A DNA stretch of 64,000 bases, taken from positions 6,138,001-6,202,000 of the forward strand of contig BRXU01000001.1 in assembly GCA_030267565.1 (NCBI GenBank). Reading direction: 5' to 3'. The notes below the pieces were generated by a model. The model worked only from the letters and a program-made list of their open reading frames with translations, searched no databases and was not told where the DNA came from. This document shows positions 1 to 10,182 of this stretch, one piece after another. The translations under genes and the position numbers were made by a program. Within the stretch, counting starts at the first letter, position 1. Each line of letters begins with the position of its first letter. The stretch is from Pleodorina starrii (Eukaryota > Chlorophyta > Chlorophyceae > Chlamydomonadales > Volvocaceae).

Positions 1-2087
1 ACCTTCCGAGAGGCCACCGACCCGCGGGTCGCTCCGCTCGCGTGCGACTGCAGCCCCCGACCTCCAGCGTACTTTGACGGCGGGCGGAAGGGCGGCCGCT
101 GCGGCAGGGCCGTCGTCGACGACCCTGGGGCCGTATCGCTCGGCGGCGGCTGATGGTGCGGCCCAGCGTCCCTCGACGCAAAGCTGGATCGCTCGCTCCC
201 CTGGTGCCCCGGAGCAGAGACTGGCGGCGCCCGGCTACCCGGGGCCTCATGCGGACAGGCCGTGGGGCGCCAGGGCGGCCGGTGCGCGGGTCCGGAGCCG
301 GGCTGGCCCGCGGGACCCTTGGCGGCGCCCGGCGGCCTTCCACCGCGCGGGCCCTCCGCCACCGCCGCCACCACCCCCTCCGGCACCTCCCGCCGATCGG
401 CGCCAGCGCGATGTGGACGAGGCGGATGCAGCAGCGGCGGCGGCGGTGGTACCCAAGCCGATGGACTGGGTTGGCCGCAGGCGGGGGAGCTGTCATGCTG
501 GGGAGGTAGGACGGCGGCGGCGGTGGGGATGGGATGCGGTGGCGGGGATGCGGTCGCAGTCGCGGAGGGGATGGACGGCCCTGATGCGGTCGCAGTCGCG
601 GTTGCGGGGATGACGCTGCTGATCGCGGCGGTTGGGGAGGTAGGGGAGGACGCGGCAGCAGCGGGGGCCGGCTCGAGGTGCTGCCGCAAGTCCTCCAGGG
701 CCGGCGGTGAGGTGGGCGAGTCCAGGCTTGCCACGGCCAGGAGCGGCGGCGGCGACTTGGCGGGGGTCACAGGCGGCGTCACCTGTTCACCTTTCGTCGC
801 CTCCTGCACCACCACTGCCGCATCCTCCCGCTGCGGCCACTTCAGCTGCTCCCCTGGCGCCTGTGACTGCTGCTGCTGCTGCTGCTGCGACTGCTGCGAC
901 TGCTGCGACTGCTGGTGGTGGTGGTGGTGATGAGGCGGCAGATGCTGCTGTGGCGGCAGCGGCAGTTGCCGCTGCTGCTGCTGCGGCGGCGGCGGCAGCC
1001 CGACTCTCAAAGGGGGAACCTCGTAGGCCAGTGGGTTGCATGGATGCCAATGGGCCGCCGTCACTGTGGCCACTGCCGTCGCCGCCATTGACGTTTGGTG
1101 CGGCAGCAGCGCGGGTACGGCACCCTCGAACCTGAAGTAGGGGTTGTTCACGGCCGTGTGGCTCGCCGCGAAGCAGGGATTGTCGAGGGTGGTCTCGAAG
1201 GACAGACGGCGGCGCGCGCCGCCGCTGCCGGTACCGCCGCCGGCGGCGGCGGCGGCGGCGACGCCTTCCGCCGGGCCCTCCTCCCGTCCGACGGCTGCAG
1301 CGCTGGGGCTGATGGACGTCTTGGCGAAGAGCGGGTTGCCCATTGTGACGGTGACGGTCACGTCGCCGGCGTCGGAGGGTTCGGGGTACAGCAGGTCGAA
1401 GGAGCTGTCTTCGGAAGTGACCTCCAGCTGGCTGCGGCTGCTGCAGACGTCACCGCTGGCCTCATCGCCGTCGCCGCTGCCCTCATCGCTGCCACCGCTG
1501 CTGTCGCTGCTCGCACACGTGGCCCCGCAGCCCAGTCCTCCCGCCAATGGGCCCTCGCCGTCGCCGTCGCCTCGCTCGGACTCAGACTCGAACCCAGGAT
1601 CGGGCTCTGTGGCGAGTACATGTACACAACTTCGGCTCTGCGGCGCCAGGCAGGGATCCTGCACGCAGTCCTGCACCAAGTCGTCGAAGAAGGGCGACCC
1701 GGCCTCGGGCGACCCGGCCTCCTCAGCTGGGCCGAACTCCAGGGAGGTCCAGCTCTCGGCGCTGCGCAGGCTGTTGAGCGTCTTCGGAATGCTGTAAGCC
1801 TCCGCGGGAGGGAACGGCGCAATGACCGCCAGACCCGTCACGATGGCCAGGGCGTCCGGCTCGGTCGCGACCCCGGCCGCATCGGCCGGCTCCAGAACCA
1901 GTTCGTTAGGTTCGAAAAAGAGCACGACCTCGTCTGGAATTTTGCTGAAGGCGCTCACGGCGGCGGTTGCCGATGTCGCAAGGCAAGGCGCCGCGGCACC
2001 CGTGTCGGAGTCGTAGACGTCGCTCTCGCAGGAGGAGGCCGCGAATCGGTCATCGTCGCTGTCCAGATGCGCCTCCTTCGTGTCAGC
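1..2087 (-). CDS. Partial low-complexity protein, acidic then Gln/His/Pro-rich (runs off left edge)
   Basis: One minus-strand frame stays open for about 695 codons, from just after an in-frame stop near 2090 to the left edge of the window. It is entered through an acceptor-like sequence (cttaacag) ending at 2088. The N-terminal part is acidic (DSDDDRF, SESERGDGDGEG). The middle carries three Asn-Pro-x-Phe motifs (NPLF, NPCF, NPYF). The rest is rich in Gln, His, Pro and Ala, with His and Gln runs near 900-960. I recognise no catalytic domain. The other two minus frames hold only broken ORFs, and only this frame gives the Gln/His codon pattern usual for volvocine regulatory proteins. The upstream exon connection and the 3' end are not visible. 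A transcriptional regulator is possible, but that is a guess from composition. Confidence 0.5.
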
Positions 2088-2461
2088 CTGTTAAGACGTT
2101 CATGGAACGGAACGGTGGGTAAACTGGCACCGTCCAGGCAAGGCTAGGACTGAAAAAACAGAGGAGCCTTCAAAATAACAGCATATGCTTAAGCCGAGGA
2201 CGCTTTCGTCGCGTTACCTTAAGCGACCGCTGCGTGGGTGCGCCACTCTGCGACGATAGCTCCGTTACCAGGCAAAGGCAGGGTGGTAGGCTCCATGGCT
2301 GGTAAACCTGGATAGCCCAGGATGCAGCAGCCTGTTCACGTTCTAGGCAGGCATTGGCCTGCGAACGGGACAACAAGCCCAGGATGTATGTTGTTTTACC
2401 TCGCCCCCGCGCCTTACGTACGCGCAAGACAGCGCTGACTGGGAATGATAACCAGCCTCAC

Positions 2462-2583
2462 CTGTTCATGAGCACTTGAGTCTCCTGCCCTCGTAAGCTG
2501 CGCTTCCTTGTAGCAAAGCCGCGCGCGGCGTGCGCGCCTGTGCAAATGGACACCGCCACGGCCATAAACAACAACGCATTCAT
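2462..2583 (-). CDS. Candidate first exon with a signal-peptide-like N-terminus
   Basis: An ATG at 2583 opens 40 codons starting MNALLFMAVAVSICTGAHAA: a short start, a hydrophobic core and an Ala-x-Ala cleavage-like end. The exon finishes in a good donor (AACAG|GTGAGG, last exon base 2462). It lies upstream of, and on the same strand as, the large open frame ending at 2087. The phases differ (2 here, 0 there), so at least one more exon would be needed to join them and I could not place it. It may be the 5' exon of that gene, an independent small gene, or chance. Confidence 0.3.
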
Positions 2584-3414
2584 AACAATCGGTTTTCACG
2601 GGCTGCCCCGAACATGACTGCTGGACGCAGGAGTTCAGGTGTTCAGCATGACCCTACCTTCGACTGCTGAAGAAGCCAGCCGCGAGACTCAGTCCCGTTG
2701 TTGCAAGCGCGGAAACAGCTACAAAAAGAAGTGTCTTCGCCCTGTCAGCTGCTGCCGCGTTGCCGCGGCGGTATCGCCCTATCATAGTTGCAAGGGGTGC
2801 GCTGCGAAAGGCCGCACGCGCACCCGAACGTAGCTCATGTCAGCGTGCAAGATTATTATGATGCAAGGCACGTTGCTTTAAATTTCGCCGATGAAAGGAT
2901 GATCTGCCAAGGTCTAATTTTCATGCCTTGGACAGTCGTACCGTACCACAATTTTCTTATTTTCATGCTTCCGTACCAAGTAATTTTCATGCCCAACTTC
3001 CTTCAATTCACACCAATTCATTGGGTTTAAACTCGATTTAATGCACGTTTGAATATCTTACAGTTCAGAGCAACTTGCGAACAGCGCTTGCAAGGGGAAG
3101 ATGCAAGCCGTTGTGAAACTTGCCGGCGCCAGGTGTCTCAGCAACATCTCATCAGCACTTAAATATTGTAGCGCAACTCACACACTTTCCAATGAGTCGT
3201 GTACATTACCGAAGTGTGCACCCCTGGCCATCCCGTCTGGCGTAAGACGCGACGCAGCTACACATGATGGAAAGCCCCGGCATGTTGAACATACTTTACA
3301 TTTCATTGACTTATTATAGAAACAGGGTTCTGATGCCGGGATTCTCCTCCATGCCGCTCTTCAGGTCTTCGAATGCGCACTGGGCGGGTCACGCAGTACG
3401 TCTCGCGCGCCTCA
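2584..3414. other. Intergenic, no supported gene
   Basis: The sequence is less GC-rich than its surroundings, especially 2850-3060, which carries several short AT-rich stretches. I see no splice-supported coding frame, RNA gene or repeat. It may hold the promoter of the minus-strand gene to its left. Confidence 0.5.
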
Positions 3415-4165
3415 GCACCGGGCCAGGTGGCGGCAGCACCGGGCCAGGTGGCGGCAGCGTTGAGCCAGGTGCCGGCAGCATTGGGCCAGGTGGCGGCAGC
3501 GTTGAGCCAGGTGCCGGCAGCATTGGGCCAGGTGGCAGCAGCGTTGGGCCAGATGCCGGCAGCACCCGGCCAAGTGGCGGCAGCACCGGGCCAGGTGCCG
3601 GCAGCACCGGGCCAGGTGCCGGCAGCGTTGGGCCAGGTGCCGGCAGCGTTGGGCCAGGTGGCGGCAGCACCGGGCCAGGTGGCGGCAGCGTTGGGCCAGG
3701 TGCCGGCAGCGATGAGCCAGGTTCCGACAGCACTGGGCCACGTGCCGGCAGAGTTGAGCCAGGTGGCGGCAGCACCCGGCCAGGTGGCGGCAGCACCGGG
3801 CCAGGTGCCGGCAGCACCGGGCCAGGTGGCGGCAGAGTTGAGCCAGGTGCCGGCAGCACCCGGCCAAGTGGCGGCAGCACCGGGCCAGGTGCCGGCAGCA
3901 CCCGGCCAGGTGTCGGCAGCGTTGGGCCAGGTGCCGGCAGCGTTGGGCCAGGTGGCGGCAGCACCGGGCCAGGTGCCGGCAGCACCGGGCCAGGTGGCGG
4001 CAGCGTTGGGCCAGGTGCCGGCAGCGTTGAGCCAGGTTCCGACAGCACTGGGCCAGGTGGCGGCAGCACCGGGCCAAGTGCCGGCAGCACCCGGCCAGGT
4101 GGCGGCAGCACCGGGCCAGGTGCCGGCAGCACCGGGCCAGGTGTCGGCAGCACCGGGCCAAGGTT
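3415..4165. repeat. 21-bp minisatellite, about 36 copies
   Basis: About 36 head-to-tail copies of a 21-bp unit of the form GGGCCAGGTGSCGGCAGCRYY, varying mainly at three positions (GTGGC or GTGCC; ACC or GTT; occasional TGAGCCAG). The period is a multiple of three and the unit lacks stops in most frames. Long apparent proteins therefore appear on both strands (Ala-Pro-Gly-Gln-Val, Pro-Gly-Pro-Val-Leu-Pro, Ala-Gly-Thr-Trp-Pro repeats). No flanking start, splice or conserved context favours one frame, so I treat the block as non-coding. Confidence 0.9.
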
Positions 4166-4420
4166 GGGCCAGGGCTGGGCCAGGTGCGGGCAAGCGCCGG
4201 GGAAGGCGCCGCCGAGGCAAGCTCCGCCGGGTAAGGCGGCGGCAGCGTCAGGGCTGGCTGTTGCATCTCTCGTCCAGGTTGCATACTAGTTAAAACCCTT
4301 TGACCGTCCCTACTTGTTACCCTGTCCCCCAGAACCGCCACTATGCTGCGACTTTGGCGCGCCAATGGAGAAGTTGGACACATTCTTGTGCTCCGTTGGC
4401 AGTGTTGGCGCGGCAAGCGG

Positions 4421-4850
4421 CGAGCAGTGCGGGGCCCTTCGGGCCACACGCAGGCAGCGAGCAGTGCGGGGCCCTTCGGGCCACACGCAGGCAGCGAGCA
4501 GTGCGGGGCCCTTCGGGCAACACGCAGGCAGCGAGCAGTGCGGGGCCCTTCGGCAACACGCAGGCAGCGAGCAGTGCGGGGCCCTTCGGGCCACACGCAG
4601 GCAGCGAGCAGTGCGGGGCCCTTCGGCAACACGCAGGCAGCGAGCAGTGCGGGGCCCTTCGGGCCACACGCAGGCAGCGAGCAGTGCGGGGCCCTTCGGC
4701 AACACGCAGGCAGCGAGCAGTGCGGGGCCCTTCGGGCCACACGCAGGCAGCGAGCAGTGCGGGGCCGTTCGGGCAACACGCAGGCAGCGAGCAGTGCGGG
4801 GCCCTTCGGCAACACGCAGGCAGCGAGCGGTGCGGGGCCGTCGCAGCTGC
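4421..4850. repeat. 35/37-bp minisatellite, about 11-12 copies
   Basis: Tandem copies of a unit reading GAGCAGTGCGGGGCCCTTCG followed by GGCCACACGCAGGCAGC, GGCAACACGCAGGCAGC, or a form two bases shorter. The unit length alternates between 37 and 35 bp, so the reading frame rotates between copies and a conserved product is unlikely. The array begins about 250 bp after the 21-bp array and is unrelated to it in sequence. Confidence 0.88.
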
Positions 4851-5278
4851 AGTTCCAGCAGCGTGCGCCGTCGCCTCTGCTGCAGCCGCCTGGACCGGCG
4901 AGTGTTCATTCCCGTGAAGTTAGCGGGTTGTTTGCTGCGATGGTACCCACACCTCTGGACATGGCAGGAAGACGCTTTTTGACCGGTCGCTGTCTGTGAC
5001 GGAGGTCTACAGGCGGTGCATGTTCCGTGCCCCATTTCCCTTCACTATTAGACGATTGAAGAGCCCCGTGTCTGTATGCTAGAACGCCCTACTGCTCCTG
5101 TTGCAATTGGCGTTGCGAATGCTGGCTGGTTCGGTAGACGCCTCAGTGACAGATGCTGGTGTAGCCATTGACTCCGTCTCAATGACTCTGCTTGAACGGC
5201 ATACTGGCAGACTGGTAAGGATGTATTGGTGGACTGTTAACATGCTTGTTTACCAATACGAGTCATACCGAAAGATCG

Positions 5279-5830
5279 TTCCTACGAAAGACGGGTGTTT
5301 GAACCGTCAAGTGGGTTGCCTGGGGTTCCTGGGCCTCAGCCTAGCTCCCACACGTCAAGCCTCGCTCCGTCGCGCCGCTGCCTCCACTACCCACGGCGCC
5401 GGCATCGATCCATGCCTTCTTATCATAAAAAGGTACGGTAAGGGCGGCGCGCGAAAAAGAGACAGCGTTCCTACGAAAGACGGGTGTGTGAACCGTCAAG
5501 TGGGTTGCCTGGGGTTCCTGGGCCTAGCTCCCACACGTCAAGCCTCGTTCCGTCGCGCCGCTGCCTCCACTACCCACGGCGCCGACATCGATCCATGCCT
5601 TCTTATCATAGAAAGGTACGGTAAGGGCGGCACGCGAAAAAGAGACAGCGTTCCTACGAAAGACGGGTGTGTGAACCGTCAAGTGGGTTGCCTGGGGTTC
5701 CTGGGCCTCAGCCTAGCTCCCACACGTCAAGCCTCGTTCCGTCGCGCCGCTGCCTCCACTACCCACGGCGCCGACATCGATCCATGCCTTCTTATCATAG
5801 AAAGGTACGCTAAAGGTGGCGCATGGGACA
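5279..5830. repeat. Three tandem copies of a 183-189 bp unit
   Basis: Copies start with CCTACGAAAGACGGGTGT at 5281, 5470 and 5653. Copy 2 lacks a six-base CTCAGC present in copies 1 and 3. All three contain the block around CCACTACCCACGGCGCC and end near an A-rich stretch (AAAAAGAGACAGC), with the last copy diverging after about 5810. Unit lengths are multiples of three, so a 273-codon frame spans the array. However, the base differences I compared between copies 1 and 2 all change an amino acid, which argues against a selected protein. Confidence 0.85.
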
Positions 5831-6546
5831 CTGTAGCCCCGAATGGATTGCTGGGTCAGAATCCATATGAGGGCGGAGGGGGGGGGGGCTACGTAACCCA
5901 GAGGGGAGGGAACCGTTCCTGATATTGGAGGCCCTATCGCAGTAAGGAATGTTGTCGGTCTTGTCTTACATGCCATTGCAGTCGGGCATTGTGGTTGCAG
6001 GGCACCGTGCGTGCGTTCGCTGCCGCACCCTGCCGAACCGGTCTGGCCCGCGGGTCGATCTACACACGTATTCGTTCCTGACATCTTTCTGGACATGCAC
6101 CTCTAAAAGCTAGCTTATTTTCGTGATTTTCATGTTTGCTGCTTGTAAGGTAAATATTTTGGAGTAATGTAACGTGATCCATCTAACACGGTCCTCCAAG
6201 TGATGTTCAAGGTGTCTCATCCCTTTTCATGGCATTTTCCTTACAAGTACAATTATGTTTAGAGTCCATGGACTGGGTGGTACTTGAGAATGTTCTATTG
6301 GCCTCTACACCGCCCCGTTGACCACAGTCTAATTCTATCCATACTCCCCAAACATCTGACAATGCATCCGAGCATTATTTCGACTCTCAATACTTGACTT
6401 TCCGTTGTGGATCCTAATTTTCATTTTGGCGGCCTGAGGGGCAAACTCCTTAAGGAAAATGTATCTTTCGACCGCCCCAAAAAAAAATTTCGCGGCCTCC
6501 GGCCGCGATGAAGGTTCAGACCTGTCCATAACACCGAAAATTTGCC
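5831..6546. other. Intergenic, no supported gene
   Basis: Mixed-composition sequence with a G run at 5877-5888 and an A run at 6478-6486. I see no coding frame with splice support. It ends at the microsatellite tail of the LINE copy on the minus strand. Confidence 0.5.
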
Positions 6547-9250
6547 GATGATGATGATGTTACAAGCTTCAGTGAGCTCGTACGGTTCAAACGAACCCGA
6601 AGGCTCATGAACCGCCTCAGTCAAGCAAAAGGAACAAAAAGTAAGGAAAAATCAACCGTAGCAGAAAGGGCATAAAGACAACATAAGACAGATACGTCAC
6701 AAAAGCACAACATGACCTGAGAAGGAGTCTCCATCGACTCTACACGGCGATGCGCTCGCGCCGAAAGCAAAACATGTCATAAACAACCTTTGCAAGACCG
6801 CGCTGATCGTCTATTTGCATGACGTCGCAAACACTCGCTCCCTCCGGTACACCCAGGTCCCAAAGCTTCTGCCGCGCTGACACGAGAGCAGAACACTCCA
6901 ACAGGAAGTGCTTCTCGTCCTCGACGGCACCATTAATGCGACACGCCTTGCACACACGCAACTTCCTGGCTCGATTACTCTCGCTATTAACCGCCAGGTC
7001 TGATACGCATAACCGGAAACGGAGAAGGGCACGGTGGTGCGCCGGGGGAATGTAACCCTCAAACTGCTTCGGCTGCCCCATCCAGTGCTTGTGACGGCAC
7101 ATTTTCACGCCTGGCTTCCTGCCATCCGTAACGAAAGAGCACGGGTCGACGGCCAACCTGTCACTGGCCCAATCATCGTTAATGCGCCCCCTAAGAGTGT
7201 CCAACAGCGCCTCAACGTCGAGCTTGCACGTAGAGTACCGTCTAACCCTGGCGTCGATGGTACCCGCCGTCGCATCCTCCGGCCAGTCATGCCTTAAGAT
7301 GTTCAGAGCCCGAATGATCTTAGTTCCCCAGCCGTCCCCCTGCAAATCCGATTCCAATGCCAGCCGGATCTCGTGACGAAAAACACTGTGGTATATGCTG
7401 CTAGTGTTCTCAACCATACTGTTCCAAAAACGAAACACAGATTCAGCCCAGTACATCTGCAGCGGCATCTGCCCTAGTTCCCTAAACAACAATTGAAGGG
7501 GCGGGACGGAAGCTCCGACCAGCTGCTTCATAAAGGCGACTTGCAGCTTGACCATGCGATCCCGAGTAGCGACCTCAAAATAACAGGAACGCGGTGCCTC
7601 GTTAGCCGGGAAACCCCTCTCGAGCAACGCTAAAACCAAATCGACACCCCACAACTGCGAACCATAAGACAGAACAGAACGGACTTGTGCATTAAAGCAT
7701 TTCATTCCGACGGAAGGTAACAATAGCCCCTGTCGACGCAACTTGCTAAGCAGGGAAAACATAGCCCGCTGGCCCGCGACGTAGAGTTCGTCCGTGCACG
7801 ACGCAAAGGAACTATTAGGGCCAAAATGTAGCCCGAGATAACGTGCGCGCGGCTTCCAGGTGATGGGCCGGTCCACCGGCAGCCCGTCCTCCAAAACGCG
7901 CATAGTAACCAGGCCGTTGATCGCGTAGAAGTGACTCCTAACCTGATCACTGGGGTGGAAGAGCAGCAGCTCACACTTCCTCGCATTAACGGTAAGACCA
8001 AACACCTCGGACCACTCCCGTAAAGCTCTAAGCAAGCTCATCAAACGTCGCTTTGTCGCCGCGAAAAGGCTTAAGTCGTCCGCATACAGGGCTAGAGGCA
8101 CTCGCCGACCTTCGACGTCTGGGCAGTCTGGGGCCGCCATGGCATCTGGGAGCGCGACGTCAAGGGCGTCGACGTAGTCGGCATACCCTTCTACGAAGAA
8201 ACCAAACAGCGTTGGGCTCATCGGGCATCCCTGTTTCACACCTTGCGAAGAAGGGAACGCCGCTCCCGTCGTGCCGTTAACCTTGACCCGCAGTTCCACC
8301 CGCTCATAGCAGCGCTTCAGAGCCGCCAGTGCCGCGCCTGTGACCCCTCTTTCCTCGAGACGCAACCACAACATGTCCCTATTCACCCGGTCAAAGGCCT
8401 TCTCAAAATCGATCTGGCAAACAAAAAGTGCTTGGCTCGAACCGTTGGGGAGTACCCTGCGGCAACGATCCGTAAGGTGCCGTAGCAGGAACAAGTTGTG
8501 GATGGTGCCACGCTTGGGCCGGAAGCCCCCCTGGTAAGGACTGCGCGCGCCGCTACTCTCTCCCCAAGCCTTCAACCGCCGGTCAAGAAGGTTCGCATAT
8601 AGCTTAGAGAGGGCCCCGCCAACAGCCAACCCACGATAGTTGCTCGGATCGAGCGCGTCGCCCTTCTTGTGTAGAGGGGTGACGATCGAAACCTCAAACT
8701 GCTTGGGATAATCGCCCGTGGACCGGATATGCTCCAACAGACGCAAAAGGTACGGCGCAAGAACGAGCTCTTCCTTATCCTCCACTTTGCGGGTGGCATA
8801 TTTGTAACACTCCGCCGGAGCCCGCTCAAGGCCTGGCGATTTATGGTTGGCCAATGATTTAAGGGCCGCGATGACCTCCGCCAGTGAAAACGGGGCATTC
8901 AGGGACGCCGCCGCAACAACCCTCTGATTCCGAGCTACGCCTTCGTTACCGGCCCAGTTGCGTGGCGCTGTGAGGGGACGCCCGTTAAAAAGGTTCAGAA
9001 TATAGTCCGCCCTCACCGCACTAAACGCATTAACCTCATCATTGTATAACGCGTCGAAATACTCGCGCCAACTATTGACATCGCGGATGGGGCAGTCGGG
9101 TTTCAAACCCTGATTGAGCCGTCGCCACAGTGCGCGGGGGATGAAAGGAAATATTCTTCTCGTTCGCAGCGCCGTACGGCCCCCGATGGTTTCGGTCAGA
9201 GCTCTGGTTTCGGTGAAAACCCGCGGCGCGCATGGGCGCGATTCAAAAAA
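6547..9250 (-). mobile_element. 5'-truncated LINE (non-LTR retrotransposon), copy 1
   Basis: A minus-strand element with a reverse-transcriptase ORF, a 3' UTR of about 180 bp and a 3' microsatellite tail of (ATC)n, seen on the plus strand as GATGATGATGATG at 6547-6559. The last part of the 3' UTR (TTCATGAGCC, CGGGTTCGTTTGA, CCGTACGAGCTC, GAAGCTTGTAACATC) matches the plus-strand copy ending near 20945. No endonuclease domain is present, so the 5' end is missing. The 5' junction is not sharply visible; I place it near 9180-9260, where the ORF changes character. I could not find a target-site duplication. A microsatellite tail instead of poly(A) and the C-terminal zinc motif fit L1-like elements of green algae, but the clade assignment is an inference. 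Confidence 0.88.
6740..9250 (-). CDS. Reverse transcriptase ORF of LINE copy 1 (5'-truncated)
   Basis: About 830 codons of LINE ORF2-type protein remain open. Visible RT blocks in order: a start resembling NHKSPGLERAPAECYKY; VSIVTPLHKKGDALDPSNYR; YQGGFRPKRGTIHN; VCQIDFEKAFDRVNR with the first catalytic Asp; SSQGVKQGCPMSPTLFGFF; and LYADDLSLFAA, whose YADD active site is at 8075-8086. Near the C-terminus there is an intact zinc-knuckle-like C-x2-C-x(9-10)-H-x4-C motif (VCKACRING ... EKHFLLEC). The frame continues to the right into host sequence at about 9250-9436, which is not part of the protein. Without the endonuclease the element cannot be autonomous. It is close to the plus-strand copy at 18502-20945; by eye most residues are identical. 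Confidence 0.9.
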   Translation of the reverse strand, partial: FFESRPCAPRVFTETRALTETIGGRTALRTRRIFPFIPRALWRRLNQGLKPDCPIRDVNSWREYFDALYNDEVNAFSAVRADYILNLFNGRPLTAPRNWAGNEGVARNQRVVAAASLNAPFSLAEVIAALKSLANHKSPGLERAPAECYKYATRKVEDKEELVLAPYLLRLLEHIRSTGDYPKQFEVSIVTPLHKKGDALDPSNYRGLAVGGALSKLYANLLDRRLKAWGESSGARSPYQGGFRPKRGTIHNLFLLRHLTDRCRRVLPNGSSQALFVCQIDFEKAFDRVNRDMLWLRLEERGVTGAALAALKRCYERVELRVKVNGTTGAAFPSSQGVKQGCPMSPTLFGFFVEGYADYVDALDVALPDAMAAPDCPDVEGRRVPLALYADDLSLFAATKRRLMSLLRALREWSEVFGLTVNARKCELLLFHPSDQVRSHFYAINGLVTMRVLEDGLPVDRPITWKPRARYLGLHFGPNSSFASCTDELYVAGQRAMFSLLSKLRRQGLLLPSVGMKCFNAQVRSVLSYGSQLWGVDLVLALLERGFPANEAPRSCYFEVATRDRMVKLQVAFMKQLVGASVPPLQLLFRELGQMPLQMYWAESVFRFWNSMVENTSSIYHSVFRHEIRLALESDLQGDGWGTKIIRALNILRHDWPEDATAGTIDARVRRYSTCKLDVEALLDTLRGRINDDWASDRLAVDPCSFVTDGRKPGVKMCRHKHWMGQPKQFEGYIPPAHHRALLRFRLCVSDLAVNSESNRARKLRVCKACRINGAVEDEKHFLLECSALVSARQKLWDLGVPEGASVCDVMQIDDQRGLAKVVYDMFCFRRERIAV

Positions 9251-9284
9251 CAGCATACTTATAACAAATTGCTGACTTCCAAAC

Positions 9285-9400
9285 AACATGGCCGTGTATT
9301 GCAAAAAGATACGGATAGTGTCATACACGGCCGCTTCAACACGACCGTGTACAGATGGCCGTGTCCAACACGACCATGTATATCGCCCCGTGTAGCCCCG
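9285..9400. repeat. Cluster of ACACGGCC/GGCCGTGT inverted motifs
   Basis: Within about 115 bp the motif GGCCGTGT or close variants (GACCGTGT, GACCATGT, CCCCGTGT) occurs at least six times in both orientations, giving several possible short hairpins. It lies just outside the truncated 5' end of LINE copy 1. Confidence 0.5.
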
Positions 9401-10182
9401 TGTAGTCGAAGAAAAGGCATACAGAGGATTGCCCAAATCCAGTATAGTATGGCGGTTAAAACCACCGAATGCCTTTGGCAGGTCCTATTCACCCGTCGGC
9501 TGGGAGAATAAGTTCGCCCGGCCTGGATCGTGCCGCCCCTCATCAGGCTGACGGGAGCAGTGCCGCTGTGCACTAGTCCGTTGGCTAGTCCGTTAGCTTT
9601 CGACCCGACGACCCTTGACTTTCCAAACTATTCACACCACTGTAACAGCGGGGCAATAACACACTGGATGCCAAAGATTCTAGCTCCTGTAACAAGGGCC
9701 TGCTGGCTATCATGTTGCAAACACGACGGACGGGTTAACGTCCCGAGAAGCGACAGCCGTACTCACTTATGAGAGCTATTCGAGCGAGCCGCTGACACCT
9801 GCCCAGTCCTCTCTCGGCCGCTAGCGCTACGACTTGCCAGCCACAACATACCATGTTCGGGGAATCCACGCCAGGCCGCTAGCTCCGAGCTGCTCGCCAC
9901 ACAGGCCGCCTGAGCGTGTGTCCCAGCCCCAACGTGCACCCTGCGAGTTGCAATCATCATTTGGACAAGGTTTAGCCGTTCTCCATATCTGGTCCAGGGC
10001 AGATGTCTTGGAGTGGAACACAAAACATAACAGTTTGAATAAAGGCTAAATGTCGTAACCATCATCAATCCTCCCAACTTACTTCAGCAAGTTCACGTTG
10101 TTGCTCGTTGTGGTCCATGCTCGTTAACCAACGCAGTAACTGGGCCCGCCGACGAGGCTAGCGACGCATGCCTTGTAGTCTA
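9401..10182. other. Intergenic, no supported gene
   Basis: No coding frame, RNA gene or repeat is recognised. The octamer-like CTAGTCCGTT is directly repeated near 9575-9595. Confidence 0.4.

Noticed and set aside
3303..4289. Several overlapping ORFs of 250-340 codons on both strands, one resembling a proline-rich wall protein
   Set aside because: They all come from the 21-bp tandem repeat, whose period is divisible by three and lacks stops in most frames. No frame is favoured by a start context, splice sites or codon bias.
4421..4850. CRISPR-like direct repeats
   Set aside because: The units are contiguous with no unique spacers, and the genome is clearly eukaryotic.
4310..5035. Alternating Arg/Ala/Cys-rich ORFs on both strands
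   Set aside because: Products of the 35/37-bp tandem array; the unit length is not a multiple of three, so the frames are not conserved between units.
9251..9436. Apparent N-terminus of the minus-strand RT ORF
   Set aside because: Composition and motifs change to short ACACGG repeats and there is no similarity to RT or endonuclease; it is probably flanking DNA in frame by chance.
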